A stretch of 64,000 bases of DNA from DATBHM01 sp036557505 (GTDB lineage: Bacteria > Actinomycetota > UBA4738 > JACQTL01). The notes under the pieces are model-generated. The model worked only from the letters and a program-made list of their open reading frames with translations. It had not been told where the DNA came from and did no database searches. Location: the NCBI GenBank assembly GCA_036557505.1, contig DATBHM010000065.1:1-64000 (forward strand). Reading direction: 5' to 3'. This document shows positions 35,762 through 43,866 of this stretch, piece after piece (position 1 is the stretch's first letter; each line of letters starts with the position of its first letter). A program made the position numbers and the translations under genes.

Positions 35762-37393
35762 GTGCAGCAAGCGCCCCGCCCCCGCCGCCTGCTCGCCGTG
35801 CTGTTCCTCGACATGGTCGGGTCGACGCAGGTGGCGTCCGACCTGGGCGACCGCCGGTGGCGTGAGCTGCTGTCGAGGTTCCGGCGCACCGTTCGAACGC
35901 AGCTGAAGCGGTACGAGGGCCACGAGGAGGACACGGCCGGCGACGGGTTCTTCGCCACGTTCGCATCGCCCGAGCAGGCCGTCCGGGCCGCCGACGCGAT
36001 CGTCCGATCGGTCCAGGCGCACGGCGTCGACGTGCGCTGCGGCGTCCACTTCGGCGAGGTCGAGATGGTCGACGGTGGGCTCGCCGGGATCGCCGTCCAC
36101 ATCGGGTCGCGCGTGATGTCGCTGGCAGGTCCCACGGAGGTGCTGGTCACGAGCACCGTGCGCGACCTCGTGACCGGCTCGGGAATGGCGTTCGAGGACC
36201 TGTCGGCGCACGAGCTCAAGGGGGTTCCGGGGACCTGGCAGCTGTTCGCGCTGCGGGCCATCGACGGACAGGCGGCGACCGCGCCGCTCCTCGGCTCCGA
36301 CGCCGCCGAACGGCTGGCCGCGGTCGTCGCGGCGGGGAGCTCGCGCCGGCTGGCCCCGCTCGTGGTCGGGTTCGGCGGGCTCGTCCTCGTGGGGGTCGTG
36401 CTGTGGCTCCTGCTCGGCCGGGGCGGAGGTCACGCTGCGGCCGGCGGCAGTCCGTCGCCCGGGGTCGCGTCGCATCCGGTCGCGACCGGCTCGACGCCGG
36501 GCGGTTCGCCGAGCCCGACGGCGATGGCGACCGTGGACCAGGCCGTGGTCAGGCTGAACCCCGAGTCCGGCGACGTCCACGTGGTGGCCACCGAGGTCAT
36601 GCAGGGCGGCTTGGGCGGGACGCGGTTCCTCGCGGCCGGCGAGGGCGGAGTGTGGGTGTCGGGAAACGGCCTCGTGGAGGTGGATCCGGCGACCGGCGCG
36701 ACGCGCTCGTACGCGACGGGGGGCGGCAACGTCGTGGTCGGCGACGGCGAGGTCTGGACGGCGACCGCGACCGGTTCGAACAACGCGTTCCACCCGGCCG
36801 CCGCCATGATCGACCCGGCGACCCACACCGTGCGGACGATCAGGTTCCCGGGGACCTACACCTCGCTGCACGGGACCGTCGCGATCGCCGATGGGTACGT
36901 GTGGCTCGCCTACCAGGGCCGGCTGCTGCGGACGGACCCCTCACACGGGGGATTCACCGAGGTCCCCCATCAGGGAAGCGTCGACCTCGTCTCCGCGTAC
37001 GGGCAGGAGGTGTGGGGGACCGATTTCATCGCCGGCGTGCTGCGGCAGATCGATCCCAATCTCGCCCGGGTGGAACAGACGCACATGCTGCAGTTCGGCC
37101 CGGACGCCATCTCGGTCGGCCCCGCCGGGCTCTGGGTCGCGAACATCTCCGGGAGCATCGCCTTCCCGGTCGACGAGGAGACCGGGCAGCCGGGCGCCCC
37201 GGTCGGCGTGGGCACCGGCCCGGTGGCCGTAGCGGTCGGTTCGAAGTACGTGTGGGTCGCGAACCGCGACGACGACACCGTCACGCGGATCGACCCCGCG
37301 ACGAACCGGACGACGACGTTTCCGGTGCCGGGGAGCCCGGTGGCGGTCGCCGTGGACCAGCGCACCGACACGCCGTGGGTGTACGTGACCTGA
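35762..37393 (+). CDS. Class III nucleotide cyclase with extracellular beta-propeller
   Basis: A 543-residue membrane protein. Residues 1-165 are a class III adenylate/guanylate cyclase domain: the metal-binding Asp in FLDMVGST, the second Asp in DTAGDGFF, and GIAVHIGSRVM, where the transition-state Asn position is His but the Arg is kept. One membrane helix (about 200-222) and a Ser/Pro/Gly linker follow, then residues 260-543 form a six- or seven-bladed propeller with repeated GxVWV/WVAN motifs (GGVWVSG, GYVWLAY, GLWVANI, KYVWVAN). The propeller should lie outside and sense a ligand or wall component. Substrate ATP versus GTP is not certain. Confidence 0.88.
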   Translation: MQQAPRPRRLLAVLFLDMVGSTQVASDLGDRRWRELLSRFRRTVRTQLKRYEGHEEDTAGDGFFATFASPEQAVRAADAIVRSVQAHGVDVRCGVHFGEVEMVDGGLAGIAVHIGSRVMSLAGPTEVLVTSTVRDLVTGSGMAFEDLSAHELKGVPGTWQLFALRAIDGQAATAPLLGSDAAERLAAVVAAGSSRRLAPLVVGFGGLVLVGVVLWLLLGRGGGHAAAGGSPSPGVASHPVATGSTPGGSPSPTAMATVDQAVVRLNPESGDVHVVATEVMQGGLGGTRFLAAGEGGVWVSGNGLVEVDPATGATRSYATGGGNVVVGDGEVWTATATGSNNAFHPAAAMIDPATHTVRTIRFPGTYTSLHGTVAIADGYVWLAYQGRLLRTDPSHGGFTEVPHQGSVDLVSAYGQEVWGTDFIAGVLRQIDPNLARVEQTHMLQFGPDAISVGPAGLWVANISGSIAFPVDEETGQPGAPVGVGTGPVAVAVGSKYVWVANRDDDTVTRIDPATNRTTTFPVPGSPVAVAVDQRTDTPWVYVT

Positions 37394-37406
37394 GGGAGTT
37401 CGCCGC

Positions 37407-38396
37407 CTAGGACCGGCCGCGCCACGAGGCGAGCACGGCGGCCGCCCGGTCGCGCGACAGGCCGGCCTGGAGCTCTGGGGAGCCGCGTTCGGCGTCCCAC
37501 GCCAGCGTGTCGCGTACCGTGTCGGCGACCGGACGGGGCTCGAAGCCGGCGGCGATCGCCCTGCCGGAGGACCGCTGCATGAACCCGGCGTTCTCCTCAC
37601 CCGGCAGCCACAGCGGGAGGTCGCTCCACGGCTCGACCCCCTGTGCGAGCAGGAACTCCGGATCGGCCCACACGAGCTCGGCGTCCGAGCCGGCCACCTC
37701 GCGGCACGTCCGCAGGAGGTCCTCGAACGTGAGGCGATCCTCCGGGCCGTGCACGTTGAACACGCCGGTCAGGCGGCGTTCGACGGCGGACAGCATGAAG
37801 GCCGCCACGTCGCGGCCGTCCGCGAACTGCACCGGCTGGTCCCGCGGTCCCGGCGCGAGGACCTCCCCGCCATCCGCGATCCGGCGGGGCCAGTACGTGA
37901 ACCGGTCGGTGTAGTCGAGGGGACCGACCATCAGCCCCCACCGCAGGATCAGCGCGCGATCCGGGAACGCCGTCTCGACCTCCCGTTCGCACAGGACCTT
38001 CAGCGGGCCGTAGCTCTCCTCGGTGATCTCCTCGATCGCGGGGTCGTCGATGGTTCCGAGCGGACCCGATTCGTCCTGACCGGGCGTCCGGTCGTCGGAG
38101 TAGGCGGAGAGCGAGGAGACGAACACGTACCGTTCGGCCGCGTCCGACAGCCGTCGAGCCGACGCGCGCACCACCCGGGGGAAGTATCCGCTGGTGTCGA
38201 CCACCGTCTCCCACTCGCGGCCGTCCAGGACGTCGAGGCCGCCGTCGCGGTCGCCGAGGATCTCCTCCGCGCCCTCGACCGCCCCCCGCCCCGTGGTGCC
38301 ACGGTGGAACACCGTCACGTCGTGGCCGGTCGCCACCGCCATGTCCGCGAGGTGGCGGCCGACGAACCGCGTCCCACCGATGAACAGGATCCGCAC
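37407..38396 (-). CDS. NAD-dependent epimerase/dehydratase-like protein (extended SDR)
   Basis: A 329-residue extended-SDR protein. The Rossmann motif is ILFIGGTRFVGRHL near residue 3; DTSGYFPRVV and YVFVSSLSAYSD follow; the catalytic Tyr is in EESYGPLKVLCE, with Lys four residues later. The group resembles isoflavone-reductase-like or chloroplast RNA-binding-type epimerases and acts on an unknown nucleotide sugar or other carbonyl. GTG at 38396 matches the family start and has TACATT 6 nt upstream; an in-frame ATG at 38429 would cover that promoter. It is divergent from folE. Confidence 0.85.
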   Translation of the reverse strand: MRILFIGGTRFVGRHLADMAVATGHDVTVFHRGTTGRGAVEGAEEILGDRDGGLDVLDGREWETVVDTSGYFPRVVRASARRLSDAAERYVFVSSLSAYSDDRTPGQDESGPLGTIDDPAIEEITEESYGPLKVLCEREVETAFPDRALILRWGLMVGPLDYTDRFTYWPRRIADGGEVLAPGPRDQPVQFADGRDVAAFMLSAVERRLTGVFNVHGPEDRLTFEDLLRTCREVAGSDAELVWADPEFLLAQGVEPWSDLPLWLPGEENAGFMQRSSGRAIAAGFEPRPVADTVRDTLAWDAERGSPELQAGLSRDRAAAVLASWRGRS

Positions 38397-38402
38397 GGCC
38401 CC

Positions 38403-38408
38403 AATGTA
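38403..38408 (-). promoter_or_regulatory. -10 element of a probable leaderless promoter (epimerase)
   Basis: TACATT on the minus strand lies 6 nt before GTG 38396. No ribosome site is present. It lies inside the frame that would be used by the alternative ATG start, which argues against that start. Confidence 0.45.
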
Positions 38409-38525
38409 GTCGGCCGGATCCGGGTACATCTGCCGGAGGCCGCCGGGCGTACCCCCTTCGACCCCCCGTGCCGCCGGCGACGAGGGAATGCCCCGCGCGC
38501 CGGCCCGGTTCAACGAGGAGCAGCC

Positions 38526-39188
38526 ATGATCGAACCCAACGACCTCGCGACGGACGACGACGCGGCGCGCGCCCTGGCCGGGGTGCGGCTCCGCGCCGTG
38601 GAACGGGTCCTCCACGACGGCGACGGCGTCCGCAACGTCGCCGCCGAACAGGCTGTGCGCGACCTCCTGGTCGCCCTCGGCGAGGACCCCGACCGGCCCG
38701 GCCTCCGCGAGACGCCGCGTCGGGTCGCCGCCGCGATGACAGAGCTGCTGTCGCCGGTGGGGTTCACCCCGACGACGTTCCCGAACGACGAGGGCTACGA
38801 CCAGCTGATCATGGCCCGCGACATCGAGTTCTCTTCGCTCTGCGAGCACCACCTGCTGCCGTTCACCGGCGTCGCCCACGTGGGCTACATCCCGGGCAAG
38901 CGGATCGTCGGGCTGTCGAAGCTCGCCCGGGTGGTCGAGATGTTCTCGCGGGATCTCCAGGTCCAGGAGCGGCTGACCGGCCAGATCGCCTCGTGGCTCG
39001 ACGAGCACCTCGAGCCGGTCGGCGTCGGCGTCGTCCTCGAGGCCGAACACTCGTGCATGGCGCTCCGCGGCGTCCGCAAGCCGGGGTCGCGCACGATCAC
39101 GTCGGCGCTGCGCGGCGCGGTCCGCGACGACGCCCGGACCCGGCAGGAGTTCCTGTCGCTCGCGACGCGGCACACCGAGGAGCGCTAG
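38526..39188 (+). CDS. folE: GTP cyclohydrolase I
   Basis: A 220-residue type I GTP cyclohydrolase that converts GTP to 7,8-dihydroneopterin triphosphate, the entry to folate and biopterin-type pterins. Zinc ligands are the Cys and His of SLCEHHLLPF and the Cys of HSCMALRGV; the catalytic HVGYIPGKRIVGLSKLARV segment is intact. ATG at 38526 follows AACGAGGAGCAG. It is the first gene of a five-gene run whose members overlap; folP, folK or folB-type genes of folate synthesis are absent, so the operon seems devoted to another pterin. Confidence 0.96.
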   Translation: MIEPNDLATDDDAARALAGVRLRAVERVLHDGDGVRNVAAEQAVRDLLVALGEDPDRPGLRETPRRVAAAMTELLSPVGFTPTTFPNDEGYDQLIMARDIEFSSLCEHHLLPFTGVAHVGYIPGKRIVGLSKLARVVEMFSRDLQVQERLTGQIASWLDEHLEPVGVGVVLEAEHSCMALRGVRKPGSRTITSALRGAVRDDARTRQEFLSLATRHTEER

Positions 39189-39191
39189 CGT
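39186..39191 (+). promoter_or_regulatory. Possible internal leaderless promoter before the PTPS gene
   Basis: TAGCGT overlaps the folE stop and ends 7 nt before ATG 39199, with no ribosome site in the 10-nt gap. It has the same form as other probable leaderless -10 elements here. It may be coincidence because the bases TAG are the stop codon. Confidence 0.3.
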
Positions 39192-39198
39192 TCCGGCC

Positions 39199-39621
39199 AT
39201 GCCGGTCGTGGTGACCCGTCGCGAGACGTTCACCGCCGGGCACCGCCTGTTCCGCCCGGAATGGTCCGACGAACGCAACCTCGAGGTGTTCGGCCGGTGC
39301 AGCAACCCGTCGGGACACGGGCACAACTACGTGCTCGAGGTCGGCGTGCGGGGAGAGGTCGATCCCGAGACCGGCTACGTGATCGACCTCGGCGAGCTGT
39401 CCCGGATCCTGCATGAGGCGGTGCTCGACGACATCGACCACCGGAACCTCAACACCGACGTGCACTGGCTGGCCGGACGCATCCCGACCACCGAGACCCT
39501 CGTTGACGCCATCTGGGAGCGCCTCGACGAGCGCATCCCCGGCGGCAGGCTGTGCAGGGTCGCGGTCCGGGAGACCGAGAAGAACGCCGCCGAGCGGACC
39601 CGCGACGGGGCGGGCGGGTGA
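39199..39621 (+). CDS. 6-pyruvoyl-tetrahydropterin synthase-like enzyme
   Basis: A 140-residue T-fold enzyme of the PTPS/QueD family. Zinc ligands are His in TAGHRLF and the pair in SGHGHNY; the catalytic Cys is in GRCSNPSGHGHNY. That Cys spacing (C-x5-H-x-H) and the phrase DERNLEVFGRCSNP are closer to eukaryotic PTPS than to bacterial QueD (C-x3-H-x-H). DIDHRNLN and RETEKN supply the Asp-His and Glu. It should turn dihydroneopterin triphosphate into 6-pyruvoyl-tetrahydropterin or a related product. It lies 10 nt behind folE and its stop overlaps the next gene (GTGA). QueC/QueE partners of queuosine synthesis are absent. Confidence 0.92.
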   Translation: MPVVVTRRETFTAGHRLFRPEWSDERNLEVFGRCSNPSGHGHNYVLEVGVRGEVDPETGYVIDLGELSRILHEAVLDDIDHRNLNTDVHWLAGRIPTTETLVDAIWERLDERIPGGRLCRVAVRETEKNAAERTRDGAGG

Positions 39622-40385
39622 CGCAGGCGCCGCCGGAGCTCGTCCGCCGATACGGCCCCGCCGACCTCTCGGCGTTCACGCCCGAGGAGCGCGACCGGTT
39701 CCTGCGACCACTCGAAGGCGCCCCCTGGGAATCGGTCGGGCCGGCCGTGGGATGGGAGCTGCTGTACCGGCTCGAACCGGAGCTCTACGACCGGCTCGTC
39801 GCGGGGGAACGCCTGCACCCCGGGGTCCTGGCCTGGCTCCCCGAACGGATCGGACGCGCCGTCGAGGTGGGCGCGGGGACGGGCCGGCTGACGATCGACC
39901 TCGCCCCTCGCTGCGACCGACTGCTCGCCATCGAGCCCGCCGCCCCCATGCGGTCGATCCTCGGGGACCGGCTGCGCGACCGGGCCCTCGACGGCCGCGT
40001 CGAGGTCGCGGACGGGTTCTTCGAACGGCTGCCGGCCGGCGACGGCGAGGCGGATCTCGTGATCGCGTGCTCGTCGTTCACGACGGCGACGGGGCACGGT
40101 TCGTCGAGCGGCCTCGACGAGATGCTGCGCGTGTGCCGTCCCGGCGGGCTGGTGGTCGTGGTGTGGGCGGACGACCCAGCCTGGCTCGTGGCGCGGGGGT
40201 TCCAGCACGTGGTGTTCCCCGGGGAGATGGCCGTCGAGTTCCGCGACGCCGACGAGGCCGTCGAGCTGGCGCACGTGTTCGCTCCCGGAGCCGTGGCGTG
40301 GATCGAGCGGACCGGCTCCCGCCGTGTGCCCTACGACGTGCTCGGGACGAACCCACCCCGCGAGCTGTGCTGGCGCCGGCGATGA
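39618..40385 (+). CDS. Class I SAM-dependent methyltransferase
   Basis: A 255-residue methyltransferase. An N-terminal helical part of about 85 residues is followed by motif I AVEVGAGTGRLTIDL, the acidic motif II end LLAIEPAAPM, motif IV ADLVIACSSF and motif VI RVCRPGGLVVVVW. It starts at GTG 39618, overlapping the PTPS stop by 4 nt, and its own stop overlaps the glycosyltransferase start (ATGA). In this context the acceptor may be a pterin or its side chain; nothing in the sequence itself proves that. Confidence 0.88.
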   Translation: MTQAPPELVRRYGPADLSAFTPEERDRFLRPLEGAPWESVGPAVGWELLYRLEPELYDRLVAGERLHPGVLAWLPERIGRAVEVGAGTGRLTIDLAPRCDRLLAIEPAAPMRSILGDRLRDRALDGRVEVADGFFERLPAGDGEADLVIACSSFTTATGHGSSSGLDEMLRVCRPGGLVVVVWADDPAWLVARGFQHVVFPGEMAVEFRDADEAVELAHVFAPGAVAWIERTGSRRVPYDVLGTNPPRELCWRRR

Positions 40386-41461
40386 GGATCGCCGTGCTGG
40401 CGCCCCTGGTGTCGCCCATCGCCGAGCCACACATGGGCGGCTCCCAGGCGCTGCTCGCCGATCTGGCGATGGCGCTGGCCGGGCGGGGGCACGACGTCCG
40501 GGTGTACGCGGCCCGGGGGTCGCGAATCGACGGTGTGGACGTGGTGGACACCGGCGTCGACCCCGGGTCGTTGCGAGCCACCGTGTTCCGTGCGGGCGGG
40601 GCCCCCTCCGACCGGCGGGCCCACGCCGCCGCGGCGGCCGCATTCGACACGGCCGCGCGGATGATCGGGAGCGACCGGCCCGAGGTGGTCCACGCGCACG
40701 CCTTCGACGCGCCGGCCGTGGCCGCAGTCGCCGCGCTCCGCGTCCCGACGATCCAGGTGCTGCACCTCCCGCCGGTGGACGACGTGGCGGCAGCGGTCCG
40801 CCAGGTGGACCGCGGCGACGTCCGCGTGGTGACCGTCTCGCGGGCCATGCGCCACGCCTGGGCCGGACAGGGGATCGCCGCGGGGGTGATCCGCCCCGGC
40901 GTCCCCGTGGAACGGATTCCGTGGCGGGCCGAGCCCGGCGGAGGGGTGCTGTTCGCCGGCCGGCTCACCCCGGAGAAGGGCGCCCTCGACGCGATCGCCA
41001 TCGCCGCCGGGGCCGGAGTTCCCCTCACGATCGTCGGCCAGCCCTACGACGACGACCACGCGGCCGAGGTCGGCGCGCGGGCGAGGGCGGCCGGCGTCGA
41101 CCTGCGCCCGCCGGTTCCACGGGTCCGGCTGTGGGAGCTCATGGCGAGCGCCACCGCCGTGCTCTGCCCGATCCGGTGGGAGGAGCCGTTCGGCCTCGTC
41201 GCCGCGGAGGCCCAGGCGGCCGGGACGCCGGTGGTCGGCTACCGACGCGGAGCGCTTCCGGAGGTCGTCGACGAGGGGATCACCGGCGTGCTCGTCGGCG
41301 AGGGCGACGTCGACGCCGCTGTCGCGGGTGTCCGCATCGCGTCCGGGATGGACCGGGGTGCGATCCGCCGCCACGCCGATCGGTCGCTCGGCCTCGATGC
41401 CTCGGTCGAGCGGTTCGAGGAGCTCTCGTCGGAGCTCGTCGGCGAGCGGGCGCCGCGATGA
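40382..41461 (+). CDS. GT4-type glycosyltransferase
   Basis: A 359-residue GT-B glycosyltransferase. The N-terminal acceptor domain has PHMGGSQALLADLAMALAGRGH and EVVHAHAFDAPAVAAV; the C-terminal donor domain has GGGVLFAGRLTPEKG and the retaining-type EEPFGLVAAEAQAAGTPVVG with the E-x7-E pattern. It uses a nucleotide sugar in the cytoplasm. Its start and stop both overlap neighbours by 4 nt, inside a pterin-type operon. A glucosyl transfer to a tetrahydropterin, as known for cyanobacterial pteridine glucosides, is the most economical guess. Confidence 0.88.
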   Translation: MRIAVLAPLVSPIAEPHMGGSQALLADLAMALAGRGHDVRVYAARGSRIDGVDVVDTGVDPGSLRATVFRAGGAPSDRRAHAAAAAAFDTAARMIGSDRPEVVHAHAFDAPAVAAVAALRVPTIQVLHLPPVDDVAAAVRQVDRGDVRVVTVSRAMRHAWAGQGIAAGVIRPGVPVERIPWRAEPGGGVLFAGRLTPEKGALDAIAIAAGAGVPLTIVGQPYDDDHAAEVGARARAAGVDLRPPVPRVRLWELMASATAVLCPIRWEEPFGLVAAEAQAAGTPVVGYRRGALPEVVDEGITGVLVGEGDVDAAVAGVRIASGMDRGAIRRHADRSLGLDASVERFEELSSELVGERAPR

Positions 41462-42159
41462 GGTTCGAGGGGGAGGTGGCCGTCGTGACGGGGGCCAGCC
41501 GGGGCATCGGGCGGGCCACCGCCGCCCGTCTGGCCGCCGAGGGCGCGACGGTGGTCGCCGCTGCCCGGAACGGCGAACGGCTGGACGGGCTCGCTGCGGA
41601 GGCCGGCGGGGCGATCACCCCCGTCGCGTGCGACGTCGCGATCCCGCCCGACGTGGACCGGCTGTTCGGCGTGGCGGGGGACGTGGGGGGCTGTTCGATC
41701 CTGGTGGCGGCCGCCGGCGTCCTGTTCAAGGGCCTGATCGACGAGACGACGGACGAGGGGTGGAACCGAACGATCGCCGTGAACCTCACGGGGTCGTTCC
41801 TGTGCTCGAGGGCGGCGTTCGGGCAGATGCGAGGCCGGGGCCGGGGGCGGATCGTGCTGCTCTCGTCGCTCTCCGGCGTGTACGCGACCGAGAAGTTCCC
41901 CGGGCTCCTGGCCTACAACGCGTCCAAACACGGGGTCGTGGGGCTCATGGAGGGACTTGCCGTCGAGGGCCGCGAGCGCGGGATCTCGGCCATCTCCCTC
42001 AGCCCGGGGGCCGTGGACACCGAGATGCTCCGCGAGGCGAACCCCGACCTCCGCGCGGGTCTCACGCCGGCCGACGTGGCCGGGCTGATCGCGGACCTCC
42101 TGGACGGGCCGATCGAGGCGATGAGCGGCGCGAACGTGCCCCTGTTCTCGAATCGCTGA
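41458..42159 (+). CDS. Short-chain dehydrogenase/reductase (sepiapterin-reductase-like role possible)
   Basis: A 233-residue classical SDR. The cofactor motif is TGASRGIGRA, with Arg following the first beta-alpha unit (AAARNGERL) suggesting NADP preference; the usual NNAG reads AAAG; catalytic Ser is in LLSSLSG and Tyr/Lys in YNASK. Its ATG overlaps the glycosyltransferase stop. After a PTPS-type step, an NADPH-dependent carbonyl reductase such as sepiapterin reductase would be needed, and this is the only candidate in the operon. A strong hairpin follows 15 nt after the stop. Confidence 0.9.
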   Translation: MRFEGEVAVVTGASRGIGRATAARLAAEGATVVAAARNGERLDGLAAEAGGAITPVACDVAIPPDVDRLFGVAGDVGGCSILVAAAGVLFKGLIDETTDEGWNRTIAVNLTGSFLCSRAAFGQMRGRGRGRIVLLSSLSGVYATEKFPGLLAYNASKHGVVGLMEGLAVEGRERGISAISLSPGAVDTEMLREANPDLRAGLTPADVAGLIADLLDGPIEAMSGANVPLFSNR

Positions 42160-42173
42160 CACGAACGCCCCCC

Positions 42174-42198
42174 GGGACCGGCAGGTTTGACCGGTCCC
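42174..42198 (+). terminator. Hairpin at the end of the pterin-type operon
   Basis: GGGACCGG (42174-42181) and CCGGTCCC (42191-42198) pair perfectly over 8 bp around a 9-nt loop, beginning 15 nt after the SDR stop. It is well placed as terminator of the five-gene operon, or as leader structure of the next gene. Confidence 0.6.
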
Positions 42199-42220
42199 GA
42201 GGACCGGGAAAGGCTCAAGC

Positions 42221-42979
42221 ATGCCCGGGGCAGGGGTCCAGCCGATGGCGTTCGCCCCGATGCGGCCGCGTGACGCGTCGGGATCGAGGCGAGGCTCGCC
42301 GGGCTCGGCGACGGTGCGCCGCACCGTCGTCCTGAACCGTCCCCCCATCCTGCCGCCGCGGTGGGCGAGCAACAGCGCCGCCGTCACGAGGGCCGGGACG
42401 GCGGTCGCCGCAGCCAGGGCGGGACGGCGGCGGGCGAGGCGTGCCGCGGCGGCCATGCTCGCGATCGGCGTGGTCGTGGCGGGCGCGCGCGTGGTCCTCG
42501 CCCAGGTCGCGTTCGGCGCGCAGCGGATCGCGACCGGAGCCCGGGTCGCCGCCCCCGCGTTCGTCCCCGCGGGATTCCTCGATGCGCTCGTGTCGCGGGC
42601 CGTCGAGGGCACGTCCACCTCGGGTGTGCCCGCCCGGAGCCTGCCCGATCCGTGCGCCGACGTCGTCCACTCGGCGATTCGTTCGCTCATCGCGTGCGAG
42701 GCCACCCTGTGGAACGTCCCTGGTGGCGCTGCGAGGGCGCTCGCCGTGGCCCGATGCGAGTCGCGGTTCGAGACGGCGGCGTTCAACCCTTCCGGCTGCG
42801 ACGGCGCGGGATGCCTGGGGGTGTTCCAGCAGAGCCTGCAGTACTGGCGGATGCGGGCGGCCGAGTACGGCTATCCGGGGCGGCCGGCGACCGACCCTCG
42901 GGCCAACGTCGTCGTGAGCATGCGGATGGCCGCCGACCGGGGAACCTGGGCCCTGGACTGGCCGGTCTGCGGGCGCTGA
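42221..42979 (+). CDS. Lysozyme-like (SLT/resuscitation-type) exported protein
   Basis: A 252-residue protein with a basic, unstructured N-terminal part, one hydrophobic segment (about residues 75-100) and a C-terminal transglycosylase-like domain of about 90 residues. The catalytic Glu is likely in AVARCESRFETAAFNP; GCLGVFQQSLQYW and the closing WALDWPVCGR are typical. Four Cys could form disulphides outside the cell. It would cut or remodel peptidoglycan. Starts at 42221 and 42245 (MAFAPM) are equally possible. I looked for a c-di-AMP riboswitch in its leader and did not find one. Confidence 0.75.
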   Translation: MPGAGVQPMAFAPMRPRDASGSRRGSPGSATVRRTVVLNRPPILPPRWASNSAAVTRAGTAVAAARAGRRRARRAAAAMLAIGVVVAGARVVLAQVAFGAQRIATGARVAAPAFVPAGFLDALVSRAVEGTSTSGVPARSLPDPCADVVHSAIRSLIACEATLWNVPGGAARALAVARCESRFETAAFNPSGCDGAGCLGVFQQSLQYWRMRAAEYGYPGRPATDPRANVVVSMRMAADRGTWALDWPVCGR

Positions 42980-43034
42980 GACGCCCGCGGCAGCGGAGAA
43001 CGTAGGCGGAGCCGGACCGGGCCGGAGGGGCCGG

Positions 43035-43823
43035 TCAGGACATCACGTCGGCGTCGACGTCCTGGTCGACGGCCGGTGAGGAGACACCCAGGGGCGACGA
43101 TTCGACGGGCGAGCCGGCGGACATCGGGTGCCCGGACGGTTCCGGCTCCGAGCCGCGCTCGTCGGAGGGGAACGCGGGGGCGGCGGTCGCGATGCGCTCG
43201 ACCGCGCCGCGCAGCTCGACCAGCACCATGTCGCGGAACTCGAGGGCCTCGGCCGTACGGCGGTCGGCGTCCGAACGAGCTTGGGCTGCGGCCTCCTCGG
43301 CACCGGCCCTGACCCGCCCGGCCTCCTCGCGGGCTTCGGCCACGACCTTCGCGGCCTCGGCGTTCGCCGCCGACACGGCCTTGTCCGCCTCGACCGCGGC
43401 GTTCCGGGCGGCCTCGACGTGTCCGGCCACGCTCTTCTCTGCGTCCGTCCGCGCGGCGACGACCGTTCGGTCCGCCTCCTTGCGCGCCTCGTCGAGGACC
43501 CGGTCGGCCTCCTGCCTCGCGTCCGCGACCAGCTTGGTGGACTCCTGCTCGGCCTCCTGGCGGAGCTGGTTGGCGTGGTCCTCGGCTTCCCGCAGGACGT
43601 CGGCCATACGCGCGGCGAGATCGCTCATGCCCTCGGGCCCGGCCGTGGGCACGGTCGCGCGCCGGAGCTCGCCGATCTGGGAGCGCAGGGTCGCGAAGGT
43701 GCCGGCCAGGTGTCCGAGGTAGTCGTGCACCTCGTCGGGCGAGTACCCGTCGGGCACGACCGAGAAGCGACGCCGCCGGATCTCGTCCGCCAGCGCCCAG
43801 TCGGCCGGGGCGAGATTGGTCAT
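43035..43823 (-). CDS. DivIVA-like coiled-coil protein
   Basis: A 262-residue protein. The N-terminal segment FSVVPDGYSPDEVHDYLGHL resembles the membrane-binding DivIVA domain. Residues about 75-205 form a long Ala/Glu/Arg-rich coiled coil with repeated EADR/AEA heptads, and the last 45 residues are acidic and disordered (VDQDVDADVMS). Such proteins organise the cell pole or septum, or scaffold polar growth. ATG at 43823 is chosen by homology; GTG 43859 is in frame and closer to the upstream stop. It follows the phosphoesterase gene by fewer than 45 nt on the same strand. Confidence 0.8.
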   Translation of the reverse strand: MTNLAPADWALADEIRRRRFSVVPDGYSPDEVHDYLGHLAGTFATLRSQIGELRRATVPTAGPEGMSDLAARMADVLREAEDHANQLRQEAEQESTKLVADARQEADRVLDEARKEADRTVVAARTDAEKSVAGHVEAARNAAVEADKAVSAANAEAAKVVAEAREEAGRVRAGAEEAAAQARSDADRRTAEALEFRDMVLVELRGAVERIATAAPAFPSDERGSEPEPSGHPMSAGSPVESSPLGVSSPAVDQDVDADVMS

Positions 43824-43866
43824 CGCGTCGGGCCGGTCGCCGTTCGTCTGCTCTTGCACGGCATAG

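Noticed and set aside
38429..38431. ATG at 38429 as epimerase start
   Set aside because: It would add 11 residues before the Rossmann motif and include the TACATT promoter element; GTG 38396 fits the family better.
39199..39621. QueD of queuosine/preQ0 synthesis
   Set aside because: Cys-His spacing follows PTPS rather than QueD and no queC, queE or queF gene is adjacent; not fully excluded.
42160..42245. c-di-AMP (ydaO-type) or other riboswitch before the lysozyme-like gene
   Set aside because: Such riboswitches often precede wall hydrolases in actinobacteria, but the conserved core sequences are missing; only a simple 8-bp hairpin is present.
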